Shown here piece after piece: positions 8,131 to 15,894 of a stretch of DNA of 50,589 nt. The DNA lies in contig PDPT01000013.1 of the NCBI GenBank assembly GCA_002746605.1, forward strand, positions 1-50,589, read 5' to 3'. A program made the translations under genes and the position numbers. Position 1 is the stretch's first letter. Each line of letters opens with the position of its first letter. Source of the stretch: Ignavibacteriota bacterium (GTDB lineage Bacteria > Bacteroidota > Ignavibacteria > Ignavibacteriales > Melioribacteraceae). The notes under the pieces were generated by a model. It had not been told where the DNA came from. It made no database searches and saw only the letters and a list, made by a program, of their open reading frames with translations.

Positions 8131-8949
8131 TTAATCCAAATTATTTAAATAGTGCTTTACTCTTTTTATATAAGCCTTTGTTTCTTTAAAGGGCGGAATA
8201 CCATTATATTTTTTAACATTACCTGGTCCGGCATTGTATGCAGCAAGTGCCAGATTGGTATTACCATCAAACCGGTTAAGTAGTTTGGATAAATATTTAG
8301 TTCCACCGAATATATTTTCTTTGGGATTCCATACATTGTTTACGCCCATATCTTTGGCTGTTGAATCCATAAGCTGCATTAAACCTTTAGCATTTGCTTT
8401 GGACTTGGCGTTAACATTTCCCGCAGATTCTGTTAATATTATCGACTGAATTAATTTTTTATCAATACCATATTTTTCTGATGCGCTCTTTATCACATCT
8501 TCATATTTTTTTATTCTATCTACAGCTTTCGGGTTTAGTGTTACTTTTTTGGTACTTGAATTTGCTTTGGAAATAGAGTTCAACTTTCCGAAAGTATTTC
8601 CAAGAAATTTTTCGGAGACTATTTCTTCATAATCCAGCAAAGATTCACCTGTAAAACTTTTATAAATTTTATCGGCTACTCCCATTTTAGAAGATTTTTT
8701 TGTAATAAATTTTGATATTTCATTTTCAAATAAAACATCTAGAACATCCCCGCCGTAGTTATCTTTTCCGAATAATCCTTCTGTTGTTTTAGTCATACTT
8801 TTTAACATCATACCGGTAAGCATGCTTTCAAATTCTTTGGCAGCAACTTTTAATTTTTCTTTTTCTTCAATACTCAGATTCTTTTTTGCATTTATTCCTT
8901 TGCTAAAATGAGAATCTTTATTAGTTATTTTTAGGTTCAGTTCTTTCAT
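8131..8949 (-). CDS. flgJ: FlgJ-type rod-binding protein fused to a lytic transglycosylase
   Basis: Rod cap and wall-opening protein, 272 residues. Residues 30-100 form the rod-binding domain: KVAAKEFESMLTGMMLKSM, then GGDVLDVLFENEISKFI. Residues 150-270 form a goose-type lytic transglycosylase (SLT) domain with catalytic E174 in LTESAG, the GLMQLM block (189-194) and AAYNAGPG (236-243). In enterobacterial FlgJ the C-terminal enzyme is a glucosaminidase; here an unrelated peptidoglycan-cutting fold is joined to the same rod-binding head. No signal peptide is visible, so export through the flagellar gate is expected. It sits between flgI and flgN, the usual place for flgJ. Confidence 0.94.
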   Translation of the reverse strand: MKELNLKITNKDSHFSKGINAKKNLSIEEKEKLKVAAKEFESMLTGMMLKSMTKTTEGLFGKDNYGGDVLDVLFENEISKFITKKSSKMGVADKIYKSFTGESLLDYEEIVSEKFLGNTFGKLNSISKANSSTKKVTLNPKAVDRIKKYEDVIKSASEKYGIDKKLIQSIILTESAGNVNAKSKANAKGLMQLMDSTAKDMGVNNVWNPKENIFGGTKYLSKLLNRFDGNTNLALAAYNAGPGNVKKYNGIPPFKETKAYIKRVKHYLNNLD

Positions 8950-8953
8950 AATA

Positions 8954-10054
8954 TTACATAATTATAAGCTCGGCAGTTAAAGCACCAGCTTCTTTTAATG
9001 CCTGAAATATTGCAATAATATCTCTTGGTGAAACTTTTAATGAATTTAATGCAGCCGCAACTTCTTGTGCATTTGAAGCTCCTTTAATAGAATATGTACT
9101 TTCTCGTTTTTCATCTTCTTCAACTTTGGGAACAAGATTATTAAACACTACTGTCCTGCCTTGTGAAAAAGGAGAAGGCTGCGATATTATCGGGTATGAT
9201 TTAATAGTAATATTCAAACTTCCGTGCGAAATTGATACGGGTGAAATTTTTACATTTGCACCGCTTACAACAGTACCTGTTCTTTCGTTTAACACAACTT
9301 TGGCAATTACATCTTTTGTTATTTCTATTGATTCGATTTTAGCTAAAAACTCTGTTAAACTTTGAGCTCCGTTCGCAGGCATATTTAATGATATTTCGGA
9401 AGCATCTACAAGAGTTGCTGTATTTCCGCCAAAGATAGTATTTATAGTATCGGCAATATTGGTCGATGTTGTAAAATCGGGATCTTTTAATATTACACTT
9501 ACCTCTTCAGGCACAAAACCTTCTTCTAAAAATGATTTTTCTAAAACTCCACCATTAGGAATTCTTCCGCTTAAAGCATGATTTTTGGCTATCCTTCCAC
9601 CGGAACGAGTATTGATATCGTATCCCCCGATAGAAACGGCACCTTGGCACATTGCATAAACTACATCTGATTTTGATGAGGAAAGAGGAGTCATTAACAA
9701 TGTACCGCCCATTAAACTTTTTGCATCTCCCATTGAAGATACAGATACATCGAACTCACTGCCAATTTTTGAAAGATTGCTTACTTTGGCAGTTACCATA
9801 ACAGCCGCAACATTCCTTGTTCTTAAATTTGTTTGCGGAACGGTAATTCCAAATCTTTTTAACATACTTGTAATAGATTGAACGGTAAAAGTTGATCTGT
9901 AACTATCACCGGTTCCACTCAAACCCACAACTAATCCGTATCCGATAAGCTGCTCTGAATTAATTCCTTTAAAATATGCAATATCTTTTATTCTTTGAGC
10001 TGATAAAAGATTTGCTATAAACAATATTAAAAAAATATATTTTAGATTTTTCAT
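8954..10054 (-). CDS. flgI: Flagellar P-ring protein FlgI
   Basis: Builds the periplasmic P-ring bushing around the rod. The protein has 366 residues, the normal length. A Sec signal peptide (residues 1-19) ends in LLSAQ, with cleavage probably before the glutamine. Conserved blocks include GINSEQLIGYGLVVGLSGTGD, SSMGDAKSLMGGTLLMTPL, GRIPNGGVLEKSF, and NERTGTVVSGANVKISPVSISHG. The protein ends with RDIIAIFQALKEAGALTAELIIM, the usual C-terminus. It lies between flgH and flgJ, and with flgH shows that the cell has an outer membrane. Confidence 0.97.
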   Translation of the reverse strand: MKNLKYIFLILFIANLLSAQRIKDIAYFKGINSEQLIGYGLVVGLSGTGDSYRSTFTVQSITSMLKRFGITVPQTNLRTRNVAAVMVTAKVSNLSKIGSEFDVSVSSMGDAKSLMGGTLLMTPLSSSKSDVVYAMCQGAVSIGGYDINTRSGGRIAKNHALSGRIPNGGVLEKSFLEEGFVPEEVSVILKDPDFTTSTNIADTINTIFGGNTATLVDASEISLNMPANGAQSLTEFLAKIESIEITKDVIAKVVLNERTGTVVSGANVKISPVSISHGSLNITIKSYPIISQPSPFSQGRTVVFNNLVPKVEEDEKRESTYSIKGASNAQEVAAALNSLKVSPRDIIAIFQALKEAGALTAELIIM

Positions 10055-10063
10055 AAGTCCTCT

Positions 10064-10633
10064 TTAAAATAGCCAATGGAAAAGTTTTGTTATCCAACCC
10101 GGTTCCTGCATGCTTTTTATTTGTCCATCGCTTTGGAAAATAATTTCCGCATCAGAAATGTTATAAGAAAACACAGTATTATTAGAAGAAATATCAGATG
10201 TTCTTACAAGACCTTTTATTGTTATCATTTGTTCTTCATCATTAACTACAATTTTTCTGCTTCCTTTTACTCTAACCAGATCATTGGAAAGAACGGAATC
10301 GATAAGTGCACTTAATTTGGTTCTAACCATGCCGCTTGTTTTGGAAGAACCACTTCCTTTAAACTGATTTTTAGAATCGAGATCTAAACTTACTGCGGGT
10401 AATTTTGTATCATCAAGCCCGCCTGAAGCACCAAAACCAATATCACTTTTTCTACCTGCATTTTTTTGCGCGGAATTTGCCGCCTGAGATGATTCGAGTA
10501 CAACAATTGTTATTGCATCTCCGAGGTTTACAGCTTTGTAATCCGAAAACAATGATCTGAATCCGTTTTGTTTCATGCTTTGAGCATTTACTATTGCAGC
10601 AAATAAGATTATCGTAAATATTATTTTTTTCAT
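10064..10633 (-). CDS. flgH: Flagellar L-ring protein FlgH without a lipobox cysteine
   Basis: Forms the outer-membrane L-ring. The protein has 189 residues, shorter than the 232-residue enterobacterial protein, mostly at the N-terminus. After the signal peptide (residues 1-17, ending IVNAQ) it enters directly the conserved core: LFSDYKAVNLGDAITIVVLE, then MVRTKLSALIDSVLSNDLVRVKG, then GLVRTSDISSNNTVFSYNISDAEI. FlgH is normally a lipoprotein; this one contains no cysteine at all, so it cannot be lipidated in the usual way and is probably processed by signal peptidase I. It lies between flgA and flgI. Confidence 0.95.
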   Translation of the reverse strand: MKKIIFTIILFAAIVNAQSMKQNGFRSLFSDYKAVNLGDAITIVVLESSQAANSAQKNAGRKSDIGFGASGGLDDTKLPAVSLDLDSKNQFKGSGSSKTSGMVRTKLSALIDSVLSNDLVRVKGSRKIVVNDEEQMITIKGLVRTSDISSNNTVFSYNISDAEIIFQSDGQIKSMQEPGWITKLFHWLF

Positions 10634-10638
10634 TTTTG

Positions 10639-11292
10639 TTACTCAATTATTTTTACTGTTGTGTTATTTAAAACAGTAGCTCTAAAAATTCTTCTGTCGT
10701 CTCTTTTAACTTTTATAATTTCTCCGGCAACACCTTCTGTTCTTGCCGTAACCATAAAAGAAATATTTACACTTTTGTTTGCAAAAATTGCTTCTACCCT
10801 ATCGCCTCTGCAAACATCGGGTACTAACTCTACCATGTAATTGCTAAGAATTACATTTTCTTCAATATCTCTTCTTGCTCTTAAATGATTAATTGACGAA
10901 GAAATATTTGCAGGCTTAAACCGTAAATGAGATATTTCTCTTTCTTCTACCATAAAATCATGTTCACTTATATTTTCATTTCTTCTTATGGAACGTGTTG
11001 AAACTAATACATTTTTAAAAAGTTTAATCTTCAAGGTAATTGTTCCATTCTTGCGTGTACCACTTGTAATTTTATTAATTACAGGAATGTAAGCATAACC
11101 TTTATTAACTATAACCTCTCTTGAGTTATCTATTAAATAGTTTGATAAATCAGCATCCTTAGGAGATAAAACATTATACTCCATTTTGGTATATTCCGGC
11201 AATTTATCTGTCAGAAGTTTTTGTATATCAATAGAGTTGCTGTTATCTCCCAGAAAGATTAAGCTAAACAATATGTTTAATAAATAAATCAT
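10639..11292 (-). CDS. flgA: P-ring assembly chaperone FlgA
   Basis: Periplasmic chaperone that helps FlgI assemble into the P-ring. The protein has 217 residues with a hydrophobic N-terminal signal segment (1-15). The centre contains a SAF domain: KLFKNVLVSTRSIRRNENIS followed by EHDFMVEEREISHL. The C-terminal beta domain includes GDRVEAIFANKSVNISFMV, ending in RATVLNNTTVKIIE. The gene order flgG-flgA-flgH-flgI matches the order found in many Gram-negative bacteria, and spacers are 3-5 bases, so it is translated within the same operon. Confidence 0.92.
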   Translation of the reverse strand: MIYLLNILFSLIFLGDNSNSIDIQKLLTDKLPEYTKMEYNVLSPKDADLSNYLIDNSREVIVNKGYAYIPVINKITSGTRKNGTITLKIKLFKNVLVSTRSIRRNENISEHDFMVEEREISHLRFKPANISSSINHLRARRDIEENVILSNYMVELVPDVCRGDRVEAIFANKSVNISFMVTARTEGVAGEIIKVKRDDRRIFRATVLNNTTVKIIE

Positions 11293-11295
11293 TAT

Positions 11296-12093
11296 CTATC
11301 GTTTTAGATTGTTTGCAATGGACATCATATCTTCAACAGTTTTTACTGTTTTAGAATTAATTTCGTAGGCTCTTTGTGCTGATATCATTGAGATCATTTC
11401 TTCAACAACATCTACATTTGAAGATTCGAGATAACCTTGTTTTAAATCTCCAAAACCTTCCATAGCAGGCTGACCTAACATAGGAGGACCCGAAGCTGGA
11501 GACTCTGCATATAAGTTATCGCCCAATGCAACTAAACCACCGGGATTAATAAATTTTGCAAGTTCAATATTCCCCAACGGAATAGTTTCACCTGTTAGTT
11601 CTTGAGCAGTAATCACACCTTCCTTGGATATTACAATTCTTTCTACTTGCTCATCAATTGTAAAACCGGGTTCAACTACAAAGCCATCATTGGTAACCAA
11701 AGAACCTTCCGAAGATATTTTAAATGAACCGTCTCTTGTATAAACAAAACTTCCATCCGGTCTTCTTATTTGGAAAAAGCCATCACCATAGATTGCAACA
11801 TCCAACATCTGACTTGATTGCTGCAAATCCCCTTGTTGGAAATTTTTTTGTGTCGAAGTAACTTTTACACCACTGCCAATTTGTATTTTAGAATCCGTAT
11901 CTTCTACGGTACCAAGCATAATTTCTTGTTTTGGGTTTGCAACAACTTCTTGATAAAGCAGATCTTTAAATTCGGCTCTATTCTTTTTAAAACTTGTTGT
12001 ATTCATATTGGCAATATTGTTTGATATTACCTGGATATTAACTTGCTGGGCATACATTCCCGATGCGGCACTTCTTAAAGCTCTACTGGACAT
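11296..12093 (-). CDS. flgG: Flagellar distal rod protein FlgG
   Basis: Forms the distal rod that passes through the P and L rings. The protein has 265 residues, close to the family norm of 260. The N-terminal helix has ALRSAASGMYAQQVNIQVIS and NNIANMNTTSFKKNRAEF. The body contains GDGFFQIRRPDGSFVYTRDG, a strong FlgG marker. The C-terminal helix has YLESSNVDVVEEMISMISAQ followed by RAYEINSK. A perfect Shine-Dalgarno (AAAGGAGG) precedes the ATG, among the strongest in the window, consistent with a high demand for rod subunits. Confidence 0.97.
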   Translation of the reverse strand: MSSRALRSAASGMYAQQVNIQVISNNIANMNTTSFKKNRAEFKDLLYQEVVANPKQEIMLGTVEDTDSKIQIGSGVKVTSTQKNFQQGDLQQSSQMLDVAIYGDGFFQIRRPDGSFVYTRDGSFKISSEGSLVTNDGFVVEPGFTIDEQVERIVISKEGVITAQELTGETIPLGNIELAKFINPGGLVALGDNLYAESPASGPPMLGQPAMEGFGDLKQGYLESSNVDVVEEMISMISAQRAYEINSKTVKTVEDMMSIANNLKR

Positions 12094-12105
12094 GGTAGCC
12101 TCCTT

Positions 12106-12813
12106 TTATATTTTTCCTATATCTTTTTGTAATGCTAAAATGTTATCAAGAGATGTAACCATTTTATGAGATGCCTCATAATCTTTCTGTAATTGTATCA
12201 TTTCTTGCATTTCTAATATTGCGTTGGTGTTAGAAGATTCTAAATACCCTTGATGAATTTCAAAATCCTCCTCGTTTGCAACCGTATAATATCTTTCTTT
12301 GTTATAAAATCTTTCTCCGTCAGATTTTTTAAGTCCGGTTTGATCTTCAACGGTTACAATTTTTAATTTCCCAATTATTTTATCATCTAACCTTAACAAT
12401 CCGTTTTCGGTAATTGTTAAACTCTGTTTATTATCAATAAGTTCGTTTTCTAAATTAATTTCACCGTTCAGAGTTAAAACTCTATAACCGTCTTGCGTTG
12501 CAAGGAAACCTTCTTTATCAACTTTAAAACTTCCATTGCGGGTAATTTCTTCTCCGTTTGGAGTTTGAACAGTAAAATAGCTGTTACCGGAAATAGCTGC
12601 ATTCAAAGGATTATTGGTTTCTTCAAAAACACCTTCGGTAAAATCTGTTACTTCTTGTTTTAAAGTTTTATTTTGCTCATTAAACACTTCCGAAAATGCA
12701 AGTCCGCGTTTGAAACCTGTTGTGTTAATATTTGCCAAATTATTTGCAACAACCTGCATGTTTCTAATTTTATTACGCATTGCAATTTCAGCATTTCCCA
12801 ATCCTGCATTCAT
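12106..12813 (-). CDS. flgF: Flagellar proximal rod protein FlgF
   Basis: Rod protein of the FlgF/FlgG family, 235 residues, directly upstream of flgG. N-terminal signature: MRNKIRNMQVVANNLANINT then TGFKRGLAF. The body has GNSYFTVQTPNGEEITRNGS, close to the GdGFF..R.G pattern of the family but less canonical than FlgG. The C-terminal helix is YLESSNTNAILEMQEMIQLQ then KDYEASHKM. The divergent body and its position before flgG favour FlgF over a second FlgG. Its ATG overlaps the stop of a 58-codon gene by four bases (ATGA), which couples their translation. Confidence 0.9.
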   Translation of the reverse strand: MNAGLGNAEIAMRNKIRNMQVVANNLANINTTGFKRGLAFSEVFNEQNKTLKQEVTDFTEGVFEETNNPLNAAISGNSYFTVQTPNGEEITRNGSFKVDKEGFLATQDGYRVLTLNGEINLENELIDNKQSLTITENGLLRLDDKIIGKLKIVTVEDQTGLKKSDGERFYNKERYYTVANEEDFEIHQGYLESSNTNAILEMQEMIQLQKDYEASHKMVTSLDNILALQKDIGKI

Positions 12814-12986
12814 ATCGTTCTTTTCCCTTCTTTTTTATTTATCATATCAATTGTAAAATCTGTAAATTCTTTAACAATTATTTTCATTATTTTATCTTCT
12901 GTTTTGTAGCTGCTTAATACTGCTCCCAAAATTTTATTGTCCGCTAATTTGCTGCTTTTAAAAATAGTTTCAAGTTCATTATTCAT
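12810..12986 (-). CDS. Unknown 58-residue protein translationally coupled to flgF
   Basis: A short reading frame that fills the gap before flgF. It starts at the ATG at 12986, six bases after the stop of the upstream gene, and its TGA overlaps the flgF ATG (ATGA). The product begins MNNELETIFKSSKLADNKIL and ends in a Lys-rich tail. It is soluble, mixed-charge and probably two helices. Neighbouring spacing leaves no other use for this DNA, and the four-base coupling is the same device used between other genes of this operon. I recognise no family. It may be a small export chaperone or an adaptor for the rod protein, but that is only a guess from position. Confidence 0.7.
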   Translation of the reverse strand: MNNELETIFKSSKLADNKILGAVLSSYKTEDKIMKIIVKEFTDFTIDMINKKEGKRTI

Positions 12987-12992
12987 CTTACT

Positions 12993-14141
12993 TTATATTA
13001 GTTTATTAACTTCTAATTTTTTCCCTTTAATATTAAATGATTTATCATAGTCTTCATTTAGTTTTATATCGCTGTTAAGTTGCCAATTCTCTTGCAACTT
13101 TTCTTTTAATCTACTCATATCTTTTTCGTCAATTAGACAATTATCAACTTCAATATTACCTATCAATAAATTTTCTTTTAAAGTCCCTGAAATTTTGAAA
13201 GGTATTCTCTCATTAGAAAACTTAATTTTGTATGTTGGATTATCACTATTGTTATAGATTTTTTTTATCTGATATTGAATCAGTTCATTATTATCTTCTC
13301 TTTCTATAATAACAAAGTCCGGATAATAATCATATTCTTTAAGAATTGATTTTTGAAAAATATATTTTGTACCGTACTTAATAAAATCTTTTAAACTGCT
13401 ACTCGATGAAAATGTTGCGGCTTTAGAATATTTGTTCAAAAGAACAATTAGTTCTATTATTGCTTTACTTTTATCAATCAAAGTTTTAGTATTATTTTCT
13501 CTTTCGTTGAAAAGAAGAGAATCTCTAATTTTTTGTGTAATATACTGCGGAAGATTTGAGTATAAGAGCTCGATTGTTCCATGGAAAAGATTTTTACAAA
13601 CATCTTCAAAAGATTCATCGAATAAATTATAATGTAGATCCTCTATATAATTTTTATTTCCTTTATCTAAATGCCAAATAAGATTTATTAATAAGTTTAA
13701 TTCCAAACCATTTACTTTCACATATTCCGTAAGTTCGCTTAAAGTTAGAATTTTGGATTTAATTAAAATGTTATCACTCTCAATAACTTTGCCTACCATG
13801 TTCTGCATAAACTCATTATTAGGCAGATTAAATTTTTTAATTATTTGTTGTATAACACTTGACTTATTTTCATGATACTGTGAATTTAAACTAAGTGATA
13901 ATTGAAATGGAGTTGTATTTTTTACAATAGCAATTATTTCTTCTTTGGTTTTAATTTTTTCATTAATGAATGCAATAAAGAGTTTTCCATCTATCAAAAC
14001 TTTAACACCTTGTTCTAAGTACTCTAATGGTATAAGCTTAACAATAGAATTTTTAGGAGGTAGTTTTGTTGCTGCATTCAATGATTGTCTGAGTTGTGTT
14101 AACTTTTCAAAATTATTAATATTTGGTATATTTTCTTTCAT
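12993..14141 (-). CDS. Unknown 382-residue flagellar-operon protein, possibly FliK-like
   Basis: No family recognised with confidence. Residues 35-100 look like a small beta barrel (VKVLIDGKLFIAFINEK, then FQLSLSL), a layout found at the N-terminus of some FliK-like hook-length proteins. The centre (100-250) is helical and rich in Leu, Lys and Asn. The C-terminal part (270-382) alternates strands and helices (PTYKIKFSNERIPFKIS, then GNIEVDNCLIDEKD), again loosely like a FliK C-terminal domain. A bona fide FliK exists at 30927-33107, so this would be a second one. It overlaps the preceding gene by four bases (ATGA). No signal peptide or membrane helix is visible. Confidence 0.6.
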   Translation of the reverse strand: MKENIPNINNFEKLTQLRQSLNAATKLPPKNSIVKLIPLEYLEQGVKVLIDGKLFIAFINEKIKTKEEIIAIVKNTTPFQLSLSLNSQYHENKSSVIQQIIKKFNLPNNEFMQNMVGKVIESDNILIKSKILTLSELTEYVKVNGLELNLLINLIWHLDKGNKNYIEDLHYNLFDESFEDVCKNLFHGTIELLYSNLPQYITQKIRDSLLFNERENNTKTLIDKSKAIIELIVLLNKYSKAATFSSSSSLKDFIKYGTKYIFQKSILKEYDYYPDFVIIEREDNNELIQYQIKKIYNNSDNPTYKIKFSNERIPFKISGTLKENLLIGNIEVDNCLIDEKDMSRLKEKLQENWQLNSDIKLNEDYDKSFNIKGKKLEVNKLI

Positions 14142-14605
14142 CTCTGTTGCTCTTGTAATTGTTTAAGTCTGGCTGCCAAAAATAATTCACCTTTAGCAAC
14201 AGATAGTTTCTTAGCTTGCTTAGTTAAAGTTTCATCATTTAATTTTTTATACTTAATCTTATTTAGCAATGTTCTTCTATATTTATTGGGATATTTAAAT
14301 TTTACGTCCAGCAGGTCTTCATTTCTTATTGCTCTGATGTTCTTTTTTATATTTTTATTTTTAGTTACTAAAGAAACTATTTTTTCTTTTCTCCAATAAA
14401 TTGAAAGTACTATTAAAATTGCAACCTCAAAAGAAATAATAAGCATCAGCAAGAAACTTTCCGTTAAAAATCTTTCTTTCTGAATAATTATATATTCAAT
14501 TATTTGCGTTAATCTCATATCTAAATTCGGGCTTATTTCACTTAGAATAATAAATAAAGTGACTCCAATTGAACATAGAATTAAGATCTTAATTAACTTA
14601 TTCAT
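14138..14605 (-). CDS. Small two-helix membrane protein with a SwrB/DUF6115-like tail
   Basis: The protein has 155 residues. Membrane helices lie at about 5-24 and 50-72. The cytoplasmic remainder is very basic (residues 73-125) and ends with TLTKQAKKLSVAKGELFLAA. That closing segment resembles the helix-turn-helix-like tail (A..LGv.kGEv.L.l) of the SwrB/DUF6115 and DUF2802 proteins found in many flagellar clusters; B. subtilis SwrB helps activate the export gate. The similarity is judged by eye and is weak. The gene overlaps both neighbours by four bases (ATGA), so it is tightly coupled to the degenerate kinase upstream and the 382-residue protein downstream. Confidence 0.6.
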   Translation of the reverse strand: MNKLIKILILCSIGVTLFIILSEISPNLDMRLTQIIEYIIIQKERFLTESFLLMLIISFEVAILIVLSIYWRKEKIVSLVTKNKNIKKNIRAIRNEDLLDVKFKYPNKYRRTLLNKIKYKKLNDETLTKQAKKLSVAKGELFLAARLKQLQEQQR

Positions 14606-15894
14606 CTTCTTATTTTTCTCTTTAAAGGAAATTTTAATATTAAACTGCTTCCGCTATTTTCTATATTGCCTATTTCCAGTTTACCTTCATGTTTTTTCAT
14701 TAAGTTCTTAATTATCTTAATTGATAAATTATATTGAACTTCACCCTTTTCTTTTTCCGGTTTATAAATTTTGCTTGTTGTAATCAAACGTAAGATAACT
14801 TGATCGTCTTTATATCTTGTTTGAATTACTATTCCGCCTCTTTGAGTCTTGTTATTTTTTACAAGCGTAAATATATTTGTAAGCAATTGATAAATATAAT
14901 TCGGATGACTTAGAATTGGAGGTAACTCTTTTTCGAAATCAAGAATAAATTCCAAGTTGGCATTATCCAGAGTTGATTTAACAAGATGAAAATACTCGTT
15001 TACAATATTATTTATATTGCACGGTTTAATTTTTACATCTTTTTGATTCACATCTGCGAACTTTACCAATCTGCCGATAACATTCTTAATTCTATTAATT
15101 TGAGATTTAATTTGAATTGTTTCTGTTCTGGTAGTCAGATCATTTTGAAGAATATCTACATTACTGGAAATAACTTGCAACGGATTTACAATATCTTCAA
15201 CAATTCCTTCAGTCATTTCACCAATTGCAGACAGTCTAAAATCATTAGATAGTTTAGCTTGGTATGTTTGCAGTTCTTCGTAAGTACTATTTAATTTTTC
15301 AGTTAATCTTATTTTTTCTAATCTGCCAAGTACCAGATTCAAAAATATATTAATGCTTTTCTTTTCTAACTCGCTTATGTTTTTATCATTAAGACTTGTA
15401 AGTATTGAAAAGATACCGTAATTACTTTTGTCATCATATATAGGAAAAATTAAATAGAAAAGTTTAGCTCCATTTTCGTTGTAATGTTCAAGATCAGGTA
15501 CAACTGTAATTCTTTTATCATTAAACATTGCCTTGAATATACCGGACCGATTAAAATGGTTCATATCAACGGCAATTTTATTATTTTCTTCTTCATCAAT
15601 AGGAACAAGCTCTTTTTTGAATTCATCATAAAACATCAAAGAAATTCCTTTAACGGGAATAATACCTTTTAGATAACGATGAAATCTTGTTAACAATATT
15701 TTTTTATTAATATCATTTTTTATCTCTTGTTCAAAAGTCATTAAGTTTTGAATAAAGTAAGAATATTTTTCTAATTGCTTTAATTCATTTGAACTATAAT
15801 TATCTTGAATTTCACCATCTTGATAAAGTGAAAGATTAGATAATGATTTATAGAACGGTTCAGTTCTAACGGTATTTTCGCGATGTAAAATCAT
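14602..15894 (-). CDS. GAF-domain histidine kinase homologue lacking catalytic residues (probable pseudokinase)
   Basis: The protein has 430 residues. Residues 65-195 form a GAF-like sensor domain, 196-218 a coiled coil, 219-285 a HisKA-like dimerisation helix pair, and 290-425 a remnant of an HATPase fold. The H-box reads GEMTEGIVEDIVNPL: the phosphoacceptor His is replaced by E233 and the following Glu by D234, while NPL survives. In the N-box, N340 remains but the second Asn is L344. No DxGxG or GTGLGL nucleotide-binding loops are present. Both autophosphorylation and ATP binding are therefore unlikely. It overlaps the first HDOD gene by one base, suggesting a signalling partnership with those proteins. 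Confidence 0.85.
   Translation of the reverse strand: MILHRENTVRTEPFYKSLSNLSLYQDGEIQDNYSSNELKQLEKYSYFIQNLMTFEQEIKNDINKKILLTRFHRYLKGIIPVKGISLMFYDEFKKELVPIDEEENNKIAVDMNHFNRSGIFKAMFNDKRITVVPDLEHYNENGAKLFYLIFPIYDDKSNYGIFSILTSLNDKNISELEKKSINIFLNLVLGRLEKIRLTEKLNSTYEELQTYQAKLSNDFRLSAIGEMTEGIVEDIVNPLQVISSNVDILQNDLTTRTETIQIKSQINRIKNVIGRLVKFADVNQKDVKIKPCNINNIVNEYFHLVKSTLDNANLEFILDFEKELPPILSHPNYIYQLLTNIFTLVKNNKTQRGGIVIQTRYKDDQVILRLITTSKIYKPEKEKGEVQYNLSIKIIKNLMKKHEGKLEIGNIENSGSSLILKFPLKRKIRR

Noticed and set aside
8660..8690. GCCGATAA with a nearby TAAA inside flgJ
   Set aside because: Spacer is 9 bases instead of 15 and the site is coding.
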